A stretch of 64,000 nucleotides of DNA from Parietaria judaica (Eukaryota > Streptophyta > Magnoliopsida > Rosales > Urticaceae), in assembly GCA_954871525.1 (NCBI GenBank), contig OX940864.1, forward strand, positions 12,332,001 to 12,396,000, given 5' to 3'. The position numbers were made by a program, and so were the translations under genes. Of the stretch, positions 47,288-58,660 are shown piece by piece. Positions within the stretch are counted from its first letter, which is position 1. Every line of letters starts with the position of its first letter. The notes beneath the pieces are model-generated. The model worked only from the letters and a program-made list of their open reading frames with translations, had not been told where the DNA came from and ran no database searches.

Positions 47288-47790
47288 TGGTGTTCTTGAA
47301 TATGCATACGTGTTCTAAAATATTAACTTTTAATCTACAACCAATTCAAAAAGTAACGCTTTTTGGGGCTTATACATTGGAATTTAACTATAAAAAAAAT
47401 TTCATGGAAAAATATGTAGACGATAAATGCCACAAGAAATGCTATAGCATATTTAGTAGCATTTGTTTATTTTATACGGTTTACCATCGTTACAACATCA
47501 ATGGTACTATAATTATAAAAATTTTCTTTAGAGACCTTAATTATATTTGTAATAAGAGTCGTAGTCTCCGGTTGGACTTATAATTAAATTCAACCATGAG
47601 TATGAAACATAGATTATACCACGGCTTAAAACCGTAGAGTAAAATTTACAACACAGTATTTAAGCCTCGAGTAAGGTAGGGAGGTCTTAACTTTGTGCAA
47701 CTGATATCGTCGTAAAGAAGAAAAAGCTTGGTACATAGAGATCTCGAATACGTGAGCTTTTCATAATTTAGACGAATTTCGACGTTTAGG
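47288..47790. repeat. About 505-bp direct repeat, unit 1
   Basis: Matches 47988-48508 over nearly its entire length with scattered differences ('gcatacgtgttctaaa', 'aatgctatagcatat', 'aataagagtcgtagtctcc', 'aaggtagggaggtct'). Noncoding. The two units have the same orientation and are separated by about 200 bp of T-rich DNA. Confidence 0.85.
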
Positions 47791-47987
47791 CCCCTCAAAA
47801 CAAAGATTTTTGGTTTGGGTAAGATTTTTTTTTTTATAGATTTTGTAGTGTTGATTTTTTTTTTGTCGTGTTCTTGACATTAATATAGTGTTTATAATGT
47901 TCATGTAGTGTGTTTTCACAAGGTGTTATTTATGTTCATATAATGTTTTTAATGGTAATTAGATATTGGTGTTATTGATGTCCATAT

Positions 47988-48508
47988 TGTGTTCTTGAGT
48001 ATGCATACGTGTTCTAAAGTTTTGACTTAAATTTACAACTAATTCAAAAAGTAACGTTTTTAGGGCTTATACACTGGAATTTGACTATAAAAAAAGAATT
48101 TCATTGAAAAATATGCAAGGAATAAATTGCTGACGATAAATGCTACAGGAAATGCTATAGCATATATAGTAGCATTTATTTATTCAATACGGTTTATGGT
48201 CGTTACATCATCAATGGTACTATAAATTATTAAAAATTTCTTTGCGGACCTTTATTATATTTGTAATAAGAGTCGTAGTCTCCAACAAGACCTTTATTAA
48301 ATTCAACCATGAGTACGTAAAATAGATTATAGCACGGCTTGAAACCGCAGAGTAAAATTTACACCACGTACGGTATTTAAGTCTAGAGGAAGGTAGGGAG
48401 GTCTAAACTTTGTGCAGTGGAATCGTCATTAATAAGAAAAGGCTTTAGACACAAAGATCTCAAATATGTGTGCTTTTCGGATTTTAGACGAATTTTGATG
48501 TTTAGGCT
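47988..48508. repeat. About 505-bp direct repeat, unit 2
   Basis: Second unit of the pair above, ending directly before SOT relic 3. The units could be degraded LTRs of a short element or a local tandem duplication. Neither TG...CA ends nor a TSD could be confirmed. Confidence 0.85.
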
Positions 48509-48565
48509 TTCCCCGCGAAGTACCTGGGATGCCTCAAAGAGAAAGAGTCCAAGTAGTTTGTGACA

Positions 48566-49080
48566 TCAAGTAATTTCTCGAGCTCGTCCTCTTCCCCGCT
48601 CTTCAAGTATTTGGTCAACCACGCTGCCGCTTTCCTTCTCCTCAGAGAAAGAAAACGCTACAAACTCGGCGATCTTCTTCGCTTCTGAACACATGTCCAC
48701 GCACTTCAAGAACAGCACCTTCTCCGAATTTTCCAAGCTCGCCTTCCAAAACCGCAGAACATGGTCCCAGAACAGCCTGAAAACGCTTTCCCCCATACAA
48801 AACGTCTCAACACACAGCAGCCCGAAAGAGCGCTCCCGCAAGGTAATATGCATTCGTGCGTGGCGTAGCGCCGCTGCGACAGAGTGGCTGCTTGAGTCGC
48901 TGCAGGGCTCTAAAGACGACGTCAGGCACGAGAGGTCGAGATTGGCGACGGAGATGCAAGGCAAGGATGATGTCGTTTTCCTTAGCGTGGAATTGTTTCC
49001 TGAAACGCTGGCCGATCCAACAACCTTGGTATATGAATTCAGTTGTGTATATGATCTGGTCAAACGGAACAAGGTTTCCT
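48566..49080 (-). pseudogene. Sulfotransferase pseudogene (SOT relic 3)
   Basis: The minus strand keeps an N-terminal piece (TLVYQGCWIG and FRKQFHAKENDIIL, in another frame, near 48970-49040). It then jumps to FWDHVLRFWKASLENSEKVLFLK and KKIAEFVAFSFSEEKESGSVVDQI. The PAPS-binding PKSGTTW and the RNPLDT motif are lost by deletion, and frames change at least once. Nonfunctional. Confidence 0.82.
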
Positions 49081-49289
49081 TTTATTAAAAGAAATATTGG
49101 TCTCTCATTGTGATTGAAGTCGTAACCAAAAATCCTAAGATACAATCGAAACTCTTGTCCGAACTACAATACAATACTCAACAACAGAAAAAACACGAGT
49201 TCAAGCCTGTTCGAACTATGAATGCTACACCAAGCAAAGAATATAAATACCAAAACTCTACTTCTATCCAAAACTGCATGGTACAAAGA

Positions 49290-50354
49290 TCACAGTACCA
49301 TTCCCACTTTCTCCGACGAGATGTGCATGCACGCACGGGCGATCAGGGGCTCGTAGTGGTCGCCTCCGGCTCCGCACCAACCCGTCCCTTTCATGAAAAG
49401 GAAGAAAGGGACCTCGCAAATCTCGCTTCTCGGCCGGTGCGGGAGGAAGAAGACGCAACTCTCTTCGTCGACCATAGCGTCCGACCCGTGCGCCTGCACC
49501 ACGTAGATCTCCCGCTTGAACTCGGTGGCGAGGCACTCGATGGCGATGTCGTCCCCGAAAGCCGCGGCCTGGCCCAGCCTGTTCTCATCGACGGACAACA
49601 GCCCTTCCTCCGTGTACTGCAGCGTCACGATGTCGAACTCGCCGTCGGCCGAGCCGGAAACCGACATGTACTTCGCCCAGCTCGGCCCGTCGTCCACGGC
49701 CAGGCACCGCTCCTTGTAGATCGACTCCGCGGCGAGCTCTCTCTGCATCCCGAAGAGGACGAGCTCGTCGATGGCGGCGTCGAGAGCCTCGCGGTCCTCC
49801 TTCCTGGCCAAGAGCTTCACCTCCTGAACGACGTGAATCCCCCAGCCGGATCCGAGATCCGGCGCGTACATGTGCCGGATAGCGCACCCGATCGCCTCGA
49901 CCTCCAAAGCCGCCGCGGATCCGAGATCGTCCAGGAATCTCCGAACCGTCCGCCGCCGCAGCTCCCGCGCGTCGATCTCGCGCTCCGCCGTCGACGCCAT
50001 CGCCTTCTCCGACGCCGTGAAGAGACAGTTACCGTCGGCCGAGACGTCGCCGCCGTGCGAGAGGCGGAAAACCACCGACCTCGCCGGCAAGCAGTTCTCG
50101 TCGTCTCCTCCGCGCGGCTTGTGCTTCCAGAGCACGCCCTTGGCGTAGAGCCTCTGGAGATTCCGGCGCTGCTGCTCCTCGAGGCCGACCACGGTCTCCC
50201 ACGCCGAGGAATCGACCAGATCCAGAGCTTCCATGGCCGGCGGAGGCAGCGGCGTTGACTTTGAGTCCAGCCATGGAAGCGCCGCCACCGGAGAGGCCGT
50301 GGCCTGGAGCGTCTCGCCAACTCCAGCTGAGGATTCGCAGAGAAGCTTCCCCAT
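49290..50354 (-). CDS. OTU-type cysteine protease (deubiquitinase-like) protein
   Basis: Intronless, GC-rich gene for 354 residues from the ATG at 50354; an upstream in-frame TTG at 50372 is not used. The OTU signature DVSADGNCLF places catalytic Asp107 and Cys110. GGDHYEPL near the C-terminus supplies the catalytic His333. The middle contains a helical region (LRRRTVRRFLDD) and a long insert before the strand motif FKREIYVVQAHG. OTU proteases cleave ubiquitin or ubiquitin-like chains in the cytosol or nucleus. The plant-specific subgroup suggested here has no function I can name. All three triad residues are present, so activity is plausible. A hAT MITE (50569-51399) lies about 215 bp upstream of the start. 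Confidence 0.88.
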   Translation of the reverse strand: MGKLLCESSAGVGETLQATASPVAALPWLDSKSTPLPPPAMEALDLVDSSAWETVVGLEEQQRRNLQRLYAKGVLWKHKPRGGDDENCLPARSVVFRLSHGGDVSADGNCLFTASEKAMASTAEREIDARELRRRTVRRFLDDLGSAAALEVEAIGCAIRHMYAPDLGSGWGIHVVQEVKLLARKEDREALDAAIDELVLFGMQRELAAESIYKERCLAVDDGPSWAKYMSVSGSADGEFDIVTLQYTEEGLLSVDENRLGQAAAFGDDIAIECLATEFKREIYVVQAHGSDAMVDEESCVFFLPHRPRSEICEVPFFLFMKGTGWCGAGGDHYEPLIARACMHISSEKVGMVL

Positions 50355-50568
50355 TGGCGATTGTTGTCCCAAAAATCAAGCTTTTCTTGGTGTTCTTCGT
50401 CGGAGACAGAGGAGAGAGAGAGACAGTTGTTAGGGTTAACGGATACAAAGAGGAGCAACAACGTGACTGACAACTACACCCTTTCAAAAATTAATTTTTT
50501 ATTTTTTATTTTTCTCACAACTGCCAATTATCTTTCTTGTCTTATGGACACAACTGTAATGTTCAGAT

Positions 50569-51399
50569 CAAGGTTGGAATTTTCGACGATAATAGACGAT
50601 AATCGTCGATTTTTCGGCTTTTCGGTAGTTACCGGTAAGTTGCCGGTTGTAATGCTTATCGTTTTTATACACTTTTCGACGATTTTCGAGGTTTTCGATA
50701 AAACCTTTTCCAACCGATTTTCGGTAAAATTAGTGTAAAAAAAAGGTACTTTTCGGTAAAAAAAATTTCGGCAAAAATAATTATATTTGCACAAGAGCAC
50801 CCCACCCCACCTCGCCTCGTCCGGACGGACGGCGGCGCGCGCGTGTGGTGGTGTAACATTTGTGTGAGTCCTCCCCCATCCACAAAATCCTATGACCCAA
50901 AGGGCCCAAGCCCTTGTCCCTAATATTTGGTATATAAACATCACCAAACTCTTGTCATCTATCAATGTGGGACTTTTTGCTATTCAACTTATATTACACA
51001 ACTTAACATACACATACACTTTCACTTAATAATTTAACTTAATATTACACACTTCAAATAATATTATACACTTAACATACATATTAACTTCACCTAACAT
51101 ACATATACACTTAATATGTATATTCATTTAATATTATACACTTCAACTAATATTAATATTATAATTATACACTTAATAATTTAACATATGTTTTGTGGTA
51201 TGATATTATCAAAATATTTTATAAGTTTTCTGTCAAAAAGTATCGAAAAGTATCGATAATCCGTCGATAATCATCGAAAAGTATCGGTAATCGGTAAGCT
51301 ACAGTGTTATAGGTTTTCCGTCGGTTAATCGGTAAGCTATCGATTAATCCGTCGAAAACGGTAATCGGTTTATCGGTAACATCGGTAAGTTGAACCTTG
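50569..51399. mobile_element. 831-bp hAT element of the CAAGGTT family
   Basis: Flanked by a perfect 8-bp duplication, gttcagat (50561-50568 and 51400-51407). The ends caaggttggaattttcg and, opposite strand, caaggttcaacttaccg are inverted repeats. Subterminal zones carry dense TTATCGA/TCGATAA and TCGGTAA motifs. The interior holds a GC-rich patch (50800-50890) and a TATA-like region (about 50935), noncoding as far as seen. Related to 36890-37385. Confidence 0.85.
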
Positions 51400-51407
51400 G
51401 TTCAGAT

Positions 51408-52514
51408 TCCCCTATCAAAAGTTACATAAATGTCGAATAATCTCGTTGATTTTTTTTTTTATTATTATAAATGGATTAATTTTATATATAAATAGGGGTG
51501 GAAAAAATAATAGTAAATTCGGTTTAATAGTGAAAGTCGATATATTGGGTGTAAAAACGAAGCAAAATTACATAAATAAGGTGTGTGTTTCAGCGGAGAA
51601 TTTTTAAAAATTACCAAAATTAAAAATAGAATATTATGAATAATAGGTCGTAGTTAATTGCGTTAATAGGTACCCGATTTTTTTTGTAATAAGAAAGTAC
51701 TTACGTAATTTTGTCCATTTAAAAAAATATATATTAATAAAAAAGGGAACCAAATAATTAGATTAAATCTAAGAAAATAAAAATGGTGTGGAATTGTCAT
51801 TATGTATCTCTATTAATATTTTTAATAGATATTGGATGGTACTAAAATGTTTTTAAGCAAACAAAAATTGAATATAGATACCGTTCAATTTAATATGGAT
51901 ATGTTTCGGATTACAAAAAGAATTTAAATACACCAAGGCAGTTATTATAACTTGAGTATTTTTATCAATGTTATTCGTCAAGTGTGCATATCAGGCAGTC
52001 CCTCCCAGTTTTTCAAAAGAACGTGTCGTTTATAGATGATAAATGACAAGAATTTAAAGGTAATATGCAAAAACGACATGTCATATACTATAGTTTGCTT
52101 TGGAAACGACAAATCTTCCATCATGTATAATAGCAATCCTTTAAGATCGACAATATTGAGGAACTGTGGTATTTACAAGATACAGAAATAACTATTTGAT
52201 TTTGAGTACTAATTGGCCCTCGGTAACAAAGAATGTGTTGATTTAGCCCCTCCATTAGTCCATTATAAAATAAAAAGAATTGATAATTTCATTTCAATTA
52301 TACCCCACTTTACGCAAATGGCGATCGAGGTCCCGAGTCCAATCCCAATTGAACGGTTACAATAATTCGGATCAAGAAGCTCGAGTACATTGCTGAATGA
52401 ATGAATTAACCGAACATTTAACCGGTTTTGTTGATCAACGATGATGTGATCTTTTGAGCAACAAATTGAAGAACGCACAAATTAAAACACAATATATAAT
52501 ATACTAATAATACT
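51408..52514. other. Intergenic region
   Basis: No gene was recognised. Repeated TGTCGTTTA/AAACGACA motifs occur at 52023-52115, similar to those at 22960-23090 and 25743-25771. The last 100 bp are presumed 3' flank of the SOT gene. Confidence 0.4.
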
Positions 52515-53467
52515 TTAGATGTTCTTAGAGTAATTAGTGAAGGTCAAGCCAGAACCATGCAACTTTTCTTGAGTGATCTTGTTTACTCTTTCGACCATGA
52601 ATGGAGTAAGATGGTTCATCGGATCACCGATTTCTCCTTTCCTAAAAAAGATTTTAAACTCAACCGGTTTAGGAGTACTCATAGTTCCATGCTTGTTCAC
52701 ATCCAATTCCTTCATCTTCTTCAAGCTACAAAGCTCAACTACGCGGTCAACGGCGCCACCGGTCTCCTCCTCCTCGGAGAAAGGAAACCCTACAAACTCG
52801 GCGATCTTCTTCACCTGCGAAAACGTGTCCTCCAACATGTCCTCGTACTTTGAGAACAACACCTTCTCCGGCTTCTCCAAGCTCGCCTTCCAAAACCCTA
52901 GCACGTGGTCCCAGAACGGCCCGAACGAGCTCTCGCCCTCGCAGAACGCCTCGACGCACTCCTCCAGCGTCCACTCTGGCCAGCAACTCGGGTGACCCCT
53001 AGTGGCGAACTTCCAGAAGGAAACGACGGTGTCGAGAGGGTTCCGGCAAACGTACACGACGCGACACTCGGGGGAGCGCCCGTCGTCCGTGATGGATCCC
53101 GGCATTAGCGCGTAGGGGACGTGCGTGGCGAATAGATTCCCGCCGTTGCGCGAGGCGTTTCCCAGGCCCACGTACTCGATATTTGGGACGAGCACGTGCG
53201 GATTTTCGGTGAGCACGGGGTCTCGTGCGGCGTGTAAGCGTGGCGGTTGGCGACGGAGAACAAGAGGGCTTTGAGCCAAGTGGTGCCGGACTTGGGGTGC
53301 GAGGCGAAGATGATATCGTTGTCCCGAGCTCGGAAGTGTTGCTGAAACTCGACGACATTTTGAAGCAAATCGGACCGAATCCAAGCGCCTTGGTACAACG
53401 TTGAGCTGGGTTTGGCCCAATCTTTGGCTTTGGGAAGCTCGGAGAGATCACTCTGCAAGTACTCCAT
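52515..53467 (-). pseudogene. Cytosolic sulfotransferase, full length with a 1-bp frameshift (SOT 4)
   Basis: Starts MEYLQSDLSELPK at 53467. The first frame carries the 5'-phosphosulfate motif PKSGTTWLKALL (from residue 58). At about 53216-53220 the frame shifts by one lost base relative to the homologous stretch in SOT relic 2. The second frame continues with the catalytic-His region FATHVPYALMPG, the 3'-PAPS motif [41 protein letters not shown], and the C-terminal FRKGEIGDPMNHLTPFM. Without the shift it would be 317 residues, the normal plant SOT length. The conserved GDW of the last motif is GDP, a second deviation. Family members transfer sulfate from PAPS to flavonoids, steroids, jasmonates or glucosinolate precursors. 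It could be a sequencing error, but decay of neighbouring copies favours a young pseudogene. Confidence 0.85.
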
Positions 53468-55074
53468 GATCTTTTCTTCGTTATAGCTAAGCTCTGAACT
53501 AAATGTGCATATATATATATATAATATGTATATATATAACATTACAAGTGTAAGTGATAGGTGGCTGGTCTTTGGAGATGTGTTAGTTGGGTTAAGTTAA
53601 TTAATTTACATGTGGCCGGTGGCTCATCGGATCTCTTGATTCTTGATGCATGTGTACTAGCACGTTTCAGCTCTATATAAATACAAAGCAAAGAACCGTA
53701 AATATATAATACTCTTGTTAAATTAATACTCGATAAATTAATAATCTCAATAAAATAGTATTTTTATATGATCCCGATACGAGATATGAAATAGCTATTT
53801 GAGTAATTGGTTGCGTCCAATACATTTCTAAGATATTGTCTCATATGTCATATTGAACCAGATTTCTCCTTACAAATATATTCAATTGTCTAATTTTTGT
53901 ATATTATTGCATGCTGCTCAAATAAAATACATTGTATAATATGCCCCTCCAATTTTTTTTTATTTGTTTTTTTTAACTTTGTACGTACTTTTTTCGCTGT
54001 TCATGCCACTTTATCAACCAGACTCAGTATACTTTTGCCGCAACAATACTTTAAAAACCTATCATAGGTCTTTAAATTAAAAATGAAAAATTCAAAATCA
54101 CGGGGAACAAAAGACCTATGGGCTTGATTTTGTTTTTTAATTTTGTTTATGAATTATAAAAAATAGATTTAGAATTATAAATAAGAATATTTTGAAAAGC
54201 CGTTTGGTTATTTTTTCTATTTAACTATTTTTTTTTATTTTTTTTAAATTTAAAATACGTCAAAATTATTGTTTCTCACCTATCATTAGATTTTTTCATT
54301 TTCATCGTAGGTTTTCTAGCGGCATTTTATGACTTCATCCGAGGTTCGTAGAAAAAGTTGTAGAGTTTTAAAATTTCGGGTAAGAAAAAAAAATATATTA
54401 AAATAACTATGTCGGGAAAGAGAAAAAAAGAAATAAATTGGAATAATAACTATTTCGAAACACATTTTATTTGTATTTGTTTTTTGTTCAAATTTCAAAG
54501 TTGAAAAACATGATTCTAAATTCGTTTTCTAAGTAAGACAACTTAACATATTTTCTACCGTGTATTTTTTTAGTATTAGAGAAAACAAAATCTGAAAAAC
54601 AAAAGCAGACTAATTTTAAGCATTTTACACTAGTTTAGCTTAACATGCTCCCCAAATTAAAATCACGTATTTGATATGTTAATGTTCGATTTCGTCGTTT
54701 ATAAATTGATATAATGACAAATATTTTTACCATTAATTCTTGACAAAATCCCAATCAACTTAGCATATTATCTAAATATTATTAACGTTACTGGCTCAAA
54801 CTTAGTTGGGTATTTGGGAGGTCAAGTTTAGCCGAAAGGAGTCAACTATTCTCGCCGTTTTTCCGGAACAGTCAGTATTTCTCACATCATCGACTCAGTT
54901 ATAACGAGAATCTAGAAGAACTGATCACATGGGTGCGTAGCTATCTTTCAAGGTTCGATATGATATATAGAATGCACAAATCCGATACCTGATCAAGAAG
55001 TTATGGCCTTCTGAAGACAACATGCCGAATCTGGTCGCCTGATCGATGAGTTGGTCGCTCGATCAACGAGGCTG
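53468..55074. other. Intergenic region
   Basis: 5' flank of SOT 4, with a TATA-like run at about 53508-53538, then AT-rich DNA. Around 53710-53760 there is a remnant resembling the interior of the pogo-like element (aattaatactcgataaatta). Near 55034-55070 two copies of a 'tggtcgc.cgatc.a.gag' unit occur. No gene. Confidence 0.4.
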
Positions 55075-56290
55075 CACTACAAGAAGAGTGACTATTAGTG
55101 ACTAAAGTGCAAGGGACTGATATATCAGTCTCAAATAGGTAGTATCTGAGACTAACTTATCAGTACCTGATGCTATTCGGGACTGAATTTGGCGCGACTA
55201 ATTGTAGTGACTGATAATCAGTCGTAGATATATTGACACGTTATTCGAGACTAAATATCAGTCACAAATAAGTTTGCACCATTTATGATTTTTTTTATAA
55301 AATTATTGGCTACTAAATTGCAGTCACGAATGTGTTCTTTCAATAATTAAATTGGCGCAAATTTATCGAAGACTAATATTCAGTGTCTAATATGTTGCGA
55401 TAATAATACTATGAGGAAGAACATATTAGAAACTAACAATCAGTCCTTAATATTCCTTATTAGTGACTAAATTATCAAAGACTGATAAATCAGTCTCTAA
55501 TACGTAGTTTTTGGGAGTGATTTATTAGTACTTGATGTTATTGGGTACTTATTCTACACGTCTAATGATTGTGACTGTTTTTCGGTCGCTAATATTATGG
55601 CACATTATTTGAGACTAAAGTTCAGTTGCAAATATATTTGTGCCTTTAAGATTTTTCCGGCAATCTTATAGGCTAGTGAATTTTAGTCACATATGTTCCC
55701 TGCGTATTGAAAATGACGCAAACGTATTGGAGATTGATTTTCAGTCTTTAATATGTGGCACTAGTAATACTATGAAGAACGAGAGTATTAAAGAGTAAAA
55801 ATCAGTCCTTAATAGTCTGTAATTAGATCGTATTTGGGACTGATCTTTAGTCGTAAAATGTATTTGCTTATAGGAAAATGTGAAGGACTGATTTTCAGCG
55901 TCACATTATTTGACGCTGCTCATGGACCTTTTTCAAGATTAAAATTGAGTTTCTAAAGTGTTCATTAAATGATAATTTTAGGAACTAATTTTCAGTCTTC
56001 AAAACCTTTAATGTAGATAATGTAGATAATGATCAAGGGCTGATTTGCAGTCTCTAATTTTGGGCCACGAAAATAAGCATTTTTAACCCTATTCGTAACT
56101 AATATTTAATCTCCGAAATATTTTACAGCTGAAAGAATTGGGGAGTGATCTCTAGTCTCCAGTAACCAATACATATTCAACAATGAAACATAATAGAGAC
56201 TGAAAATCAGTTGTTGCAATTTTTTTTATTGAGACTGATATATAGTGTTAAATGGCTTTGACGTGAGAATTAATTAAAGAATGTTCTTCA
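55075..56290 (+). mobile_element. CACTA (Spm/En-like) transposon end with subterminal repeats
   Basis: Begins CACTACAAGAAGAGTGAC, the CACTA terminal signature. It is followed by about 1.2 kb of short subterminal repeats built on GACTGATNATCAGTC / TTCAGTC variants, for example gggactgatatatcagtctc near 55109, actgataatcagtc near 55210, and many more to about 56240. Such arrays bind the transposase in CACTA elements. No opposite end (CTTGTAGTG) was found in the window, so the element is truncated or the other end was replaced. The right limit is approximate. Confidence 0.75.
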
Positions 56291-58069
56291 ATCACTGATA
56301 CGTTGTCATCATTTCAACTATTTTAAAAAAAATAATGAATCGGCGTAAAAAAATATTACCATATATTATTACGTAAGTTTTTTGTTTTTATTGAAAGACT
56401 TATATTTGAACTGAATTTAACCGTGAATATTTTTTTATTAAACTATTGTTGATTTTTTTGTAAAGATATGAACATTATATTTGATTATTGATTTTTAATA
56501 ATATTATTCTCGATTTTAAAAAAATTAATAATTTTATTGTTTATTGAATATACTTGACTTGCTTTCTAAAAAAAAGAATAACATTCTGTTTGAGTTATTT
56601 TTCCTGATTTCAAGCTTTAAAAAAAATCAGGAACCAACCACTTATCCCACTACTGAAACTCATTAGTTAGAATTATGTTTATTATTAATAATAATTAAAA
56701 AGGGGCGAACCACAACAAGTAGCAACACTGATAATATGCAATACCTAAACAGCTTGCTTTCCGGAAGGTTAATAGTTCAACGAAATAGTAAGTTATTTAA
56801 TTAACGAACTCTACTTAAAAAGGAAATACAAACATAAATAAGGGACCATTAACATATAGTATTTTAAACAATATAGAGTCCGTGAATCTATGAAAATGTA
56901 CAACTTTGTATCATGATGTGACATGAGAACCAAGGCTTATAAAACACTTTGTTGCTGATACAAAAACCAACCAAAAGTCTCATTCTTCGACCTTAGTGTT
57001 ATAATGAAACTTGGAGACAATGTGGCGATGTCCCTGTAAATTATAAGTGTTACAATAAATGCGTGTTAAAGTATCTTAAAGCGGAAAATTGATGACAGGG
57101 CAATCAATGATAGAATTCAATGAAGATTCCAGCTCAAGAAAAGGAGTTAATGGTAATTTATCAGCTCTTGGCATCCAAAACCGCTCACCGTCAAATCAGA
57201 ATTAAGAGCTCATTTACTCGGCGTATTGAAAAAAGGAATCCAATGCAACATTGGATGACAACTATAATAACGGAGTTTCTACATCAATTTTAGGGACTTG
57301 AAGAATGTTAGAAAAACTAGGAAAAATAAATACATATTGTATAGAGAAAATACTTATTACTTCATGAATTCTCACCTCTTACCTTTTGAAATATTTCCTC
57401 ATTTTTTGCTTGTAACTTTTACACACAAAAGTAAAAAATCAATAACATAACGGATGACGTAGTCATCAAAACGAGGTGAACCTCTTTAAAAAAAGTCATC
57501 TTTGTCTCGTACTTTTTCCGTCTTCCACTTTTATTGATCGTCGACCATTCTATCTAATTTTAACGGGAACCGCCGATCCCACCTCTACAAATTAAAAAGT
57601 GAAGTTCAACATGTTTTAGTCCGTGATTGTTGTGGTGATTTTTCGCCTCAACATTATATATTTATATATTACATAATATGTCAAAACTAAAACAAAGCAC
57701 AAGAATACGTTTCTATTTGCTTATCAAATCTAAATTAATCTTTTATTTCCATATTTCAAATTCTATGAGAATACAATTTTTGAAATTTATCGTATAAAAA
57801 ACAGAATACAACAACTATATTCTAATAATCCATAACCATACTCACATATTTCAAGGCATTTATTTTATTATTTATTATGTATTCACACACACACGCACAC
57901 TCATTACAAACGGTTATATAAATAAATTATACTCATACACAGATATACTACTATTTTAATCCCATAAATTTCTTACTATTTGATTAATTTAATACACTTA
58001 CTTTTGAACAATATTTAACCAGAAAATTTTCCAAACAAAATTTTATTTTAAAATAGAATATAATAAAAC
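56291..58069. other. Intergenic or transposon-internal AT-rich DNA
   Basis: No gene, RNA or repeat boundary was recognised. It could be interior sequence of the CACTA element. Confidence 0.35.
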
Positions 58070-58178
58070 ATAACTTGGCCTTTATGTTTTAATTAATTGC
58101 TTATATGAGAAAACCAAAGATAAATAAAAAAAATCCAGAGTGAAATAAAAGAATTGTCCACCATAAAATTGAGTAACA
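58070..58178. repeat. 109-bp direct repeat, left copy
   Basis: Identical over 109 bp to 63442-63550. It precedes the retrotransposon fragment without an LTR border. The repeat itself is AT-rich and noncoding. Confidence 0.95.
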
Positions 58179-58660
58179 TGATCCTTGGAAGACCGTGGAT
58201 TGATTTGATGAAAGCCGTGCCATCTACCTACCACCAAACCATCCGCTTCCCAAAGGAGGATGGGTAAATTGTGGAAGTGAAGGGCAACAAAAAACAAGCC
58301 CGGATCTGCTACATGACATCATTTCGAATGTCACACGCGCCTCAGACGAGGGCAAAGGCACCAAAAATCGACCAATAGCAATTAATGTCGGTAGGGGAAA
58401 AAGATTCAGCCCAAGAAAGAGTCGACGACAACGAGGGCCCAGATTTGGAAATGACGCACCAGGTCCAAATCGATCCACAGAATCCCGATCACAAAGTAGG
58501 AATCGGGCAGAATCCTCTCAAAGAACCACGACTGTTTCGCGTGGTCCCACGAAGACATGCCAGGAATCGACCCGAGCATAACCGCCCATCGCGTCAACGT
58601 GGACTCGAGCCATTAGCCGGTAAAGTAAAAGAGAAGAAAATTGGGACCTGACCGGGCCCA
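58179..58660 (+). pseudogene. Protease-to-RT linker part of the gypsy pol
   Basis: The first codons encode the C-terminal protease motif LGRPWID and the YHQTIRFP stretch seen in plant gypsy polyproteins. Stops and frameshifts follow within 100 bp, and the linker to RT is degraded. Confidence 0.7.

Noticed and set aside
49110..50258. 382-codon plus-strand ORF
   Set aside because: Antisense shadow of the GC-rich OTU gene; no start context or family motif, while the minus strand has the complete OTU triad.
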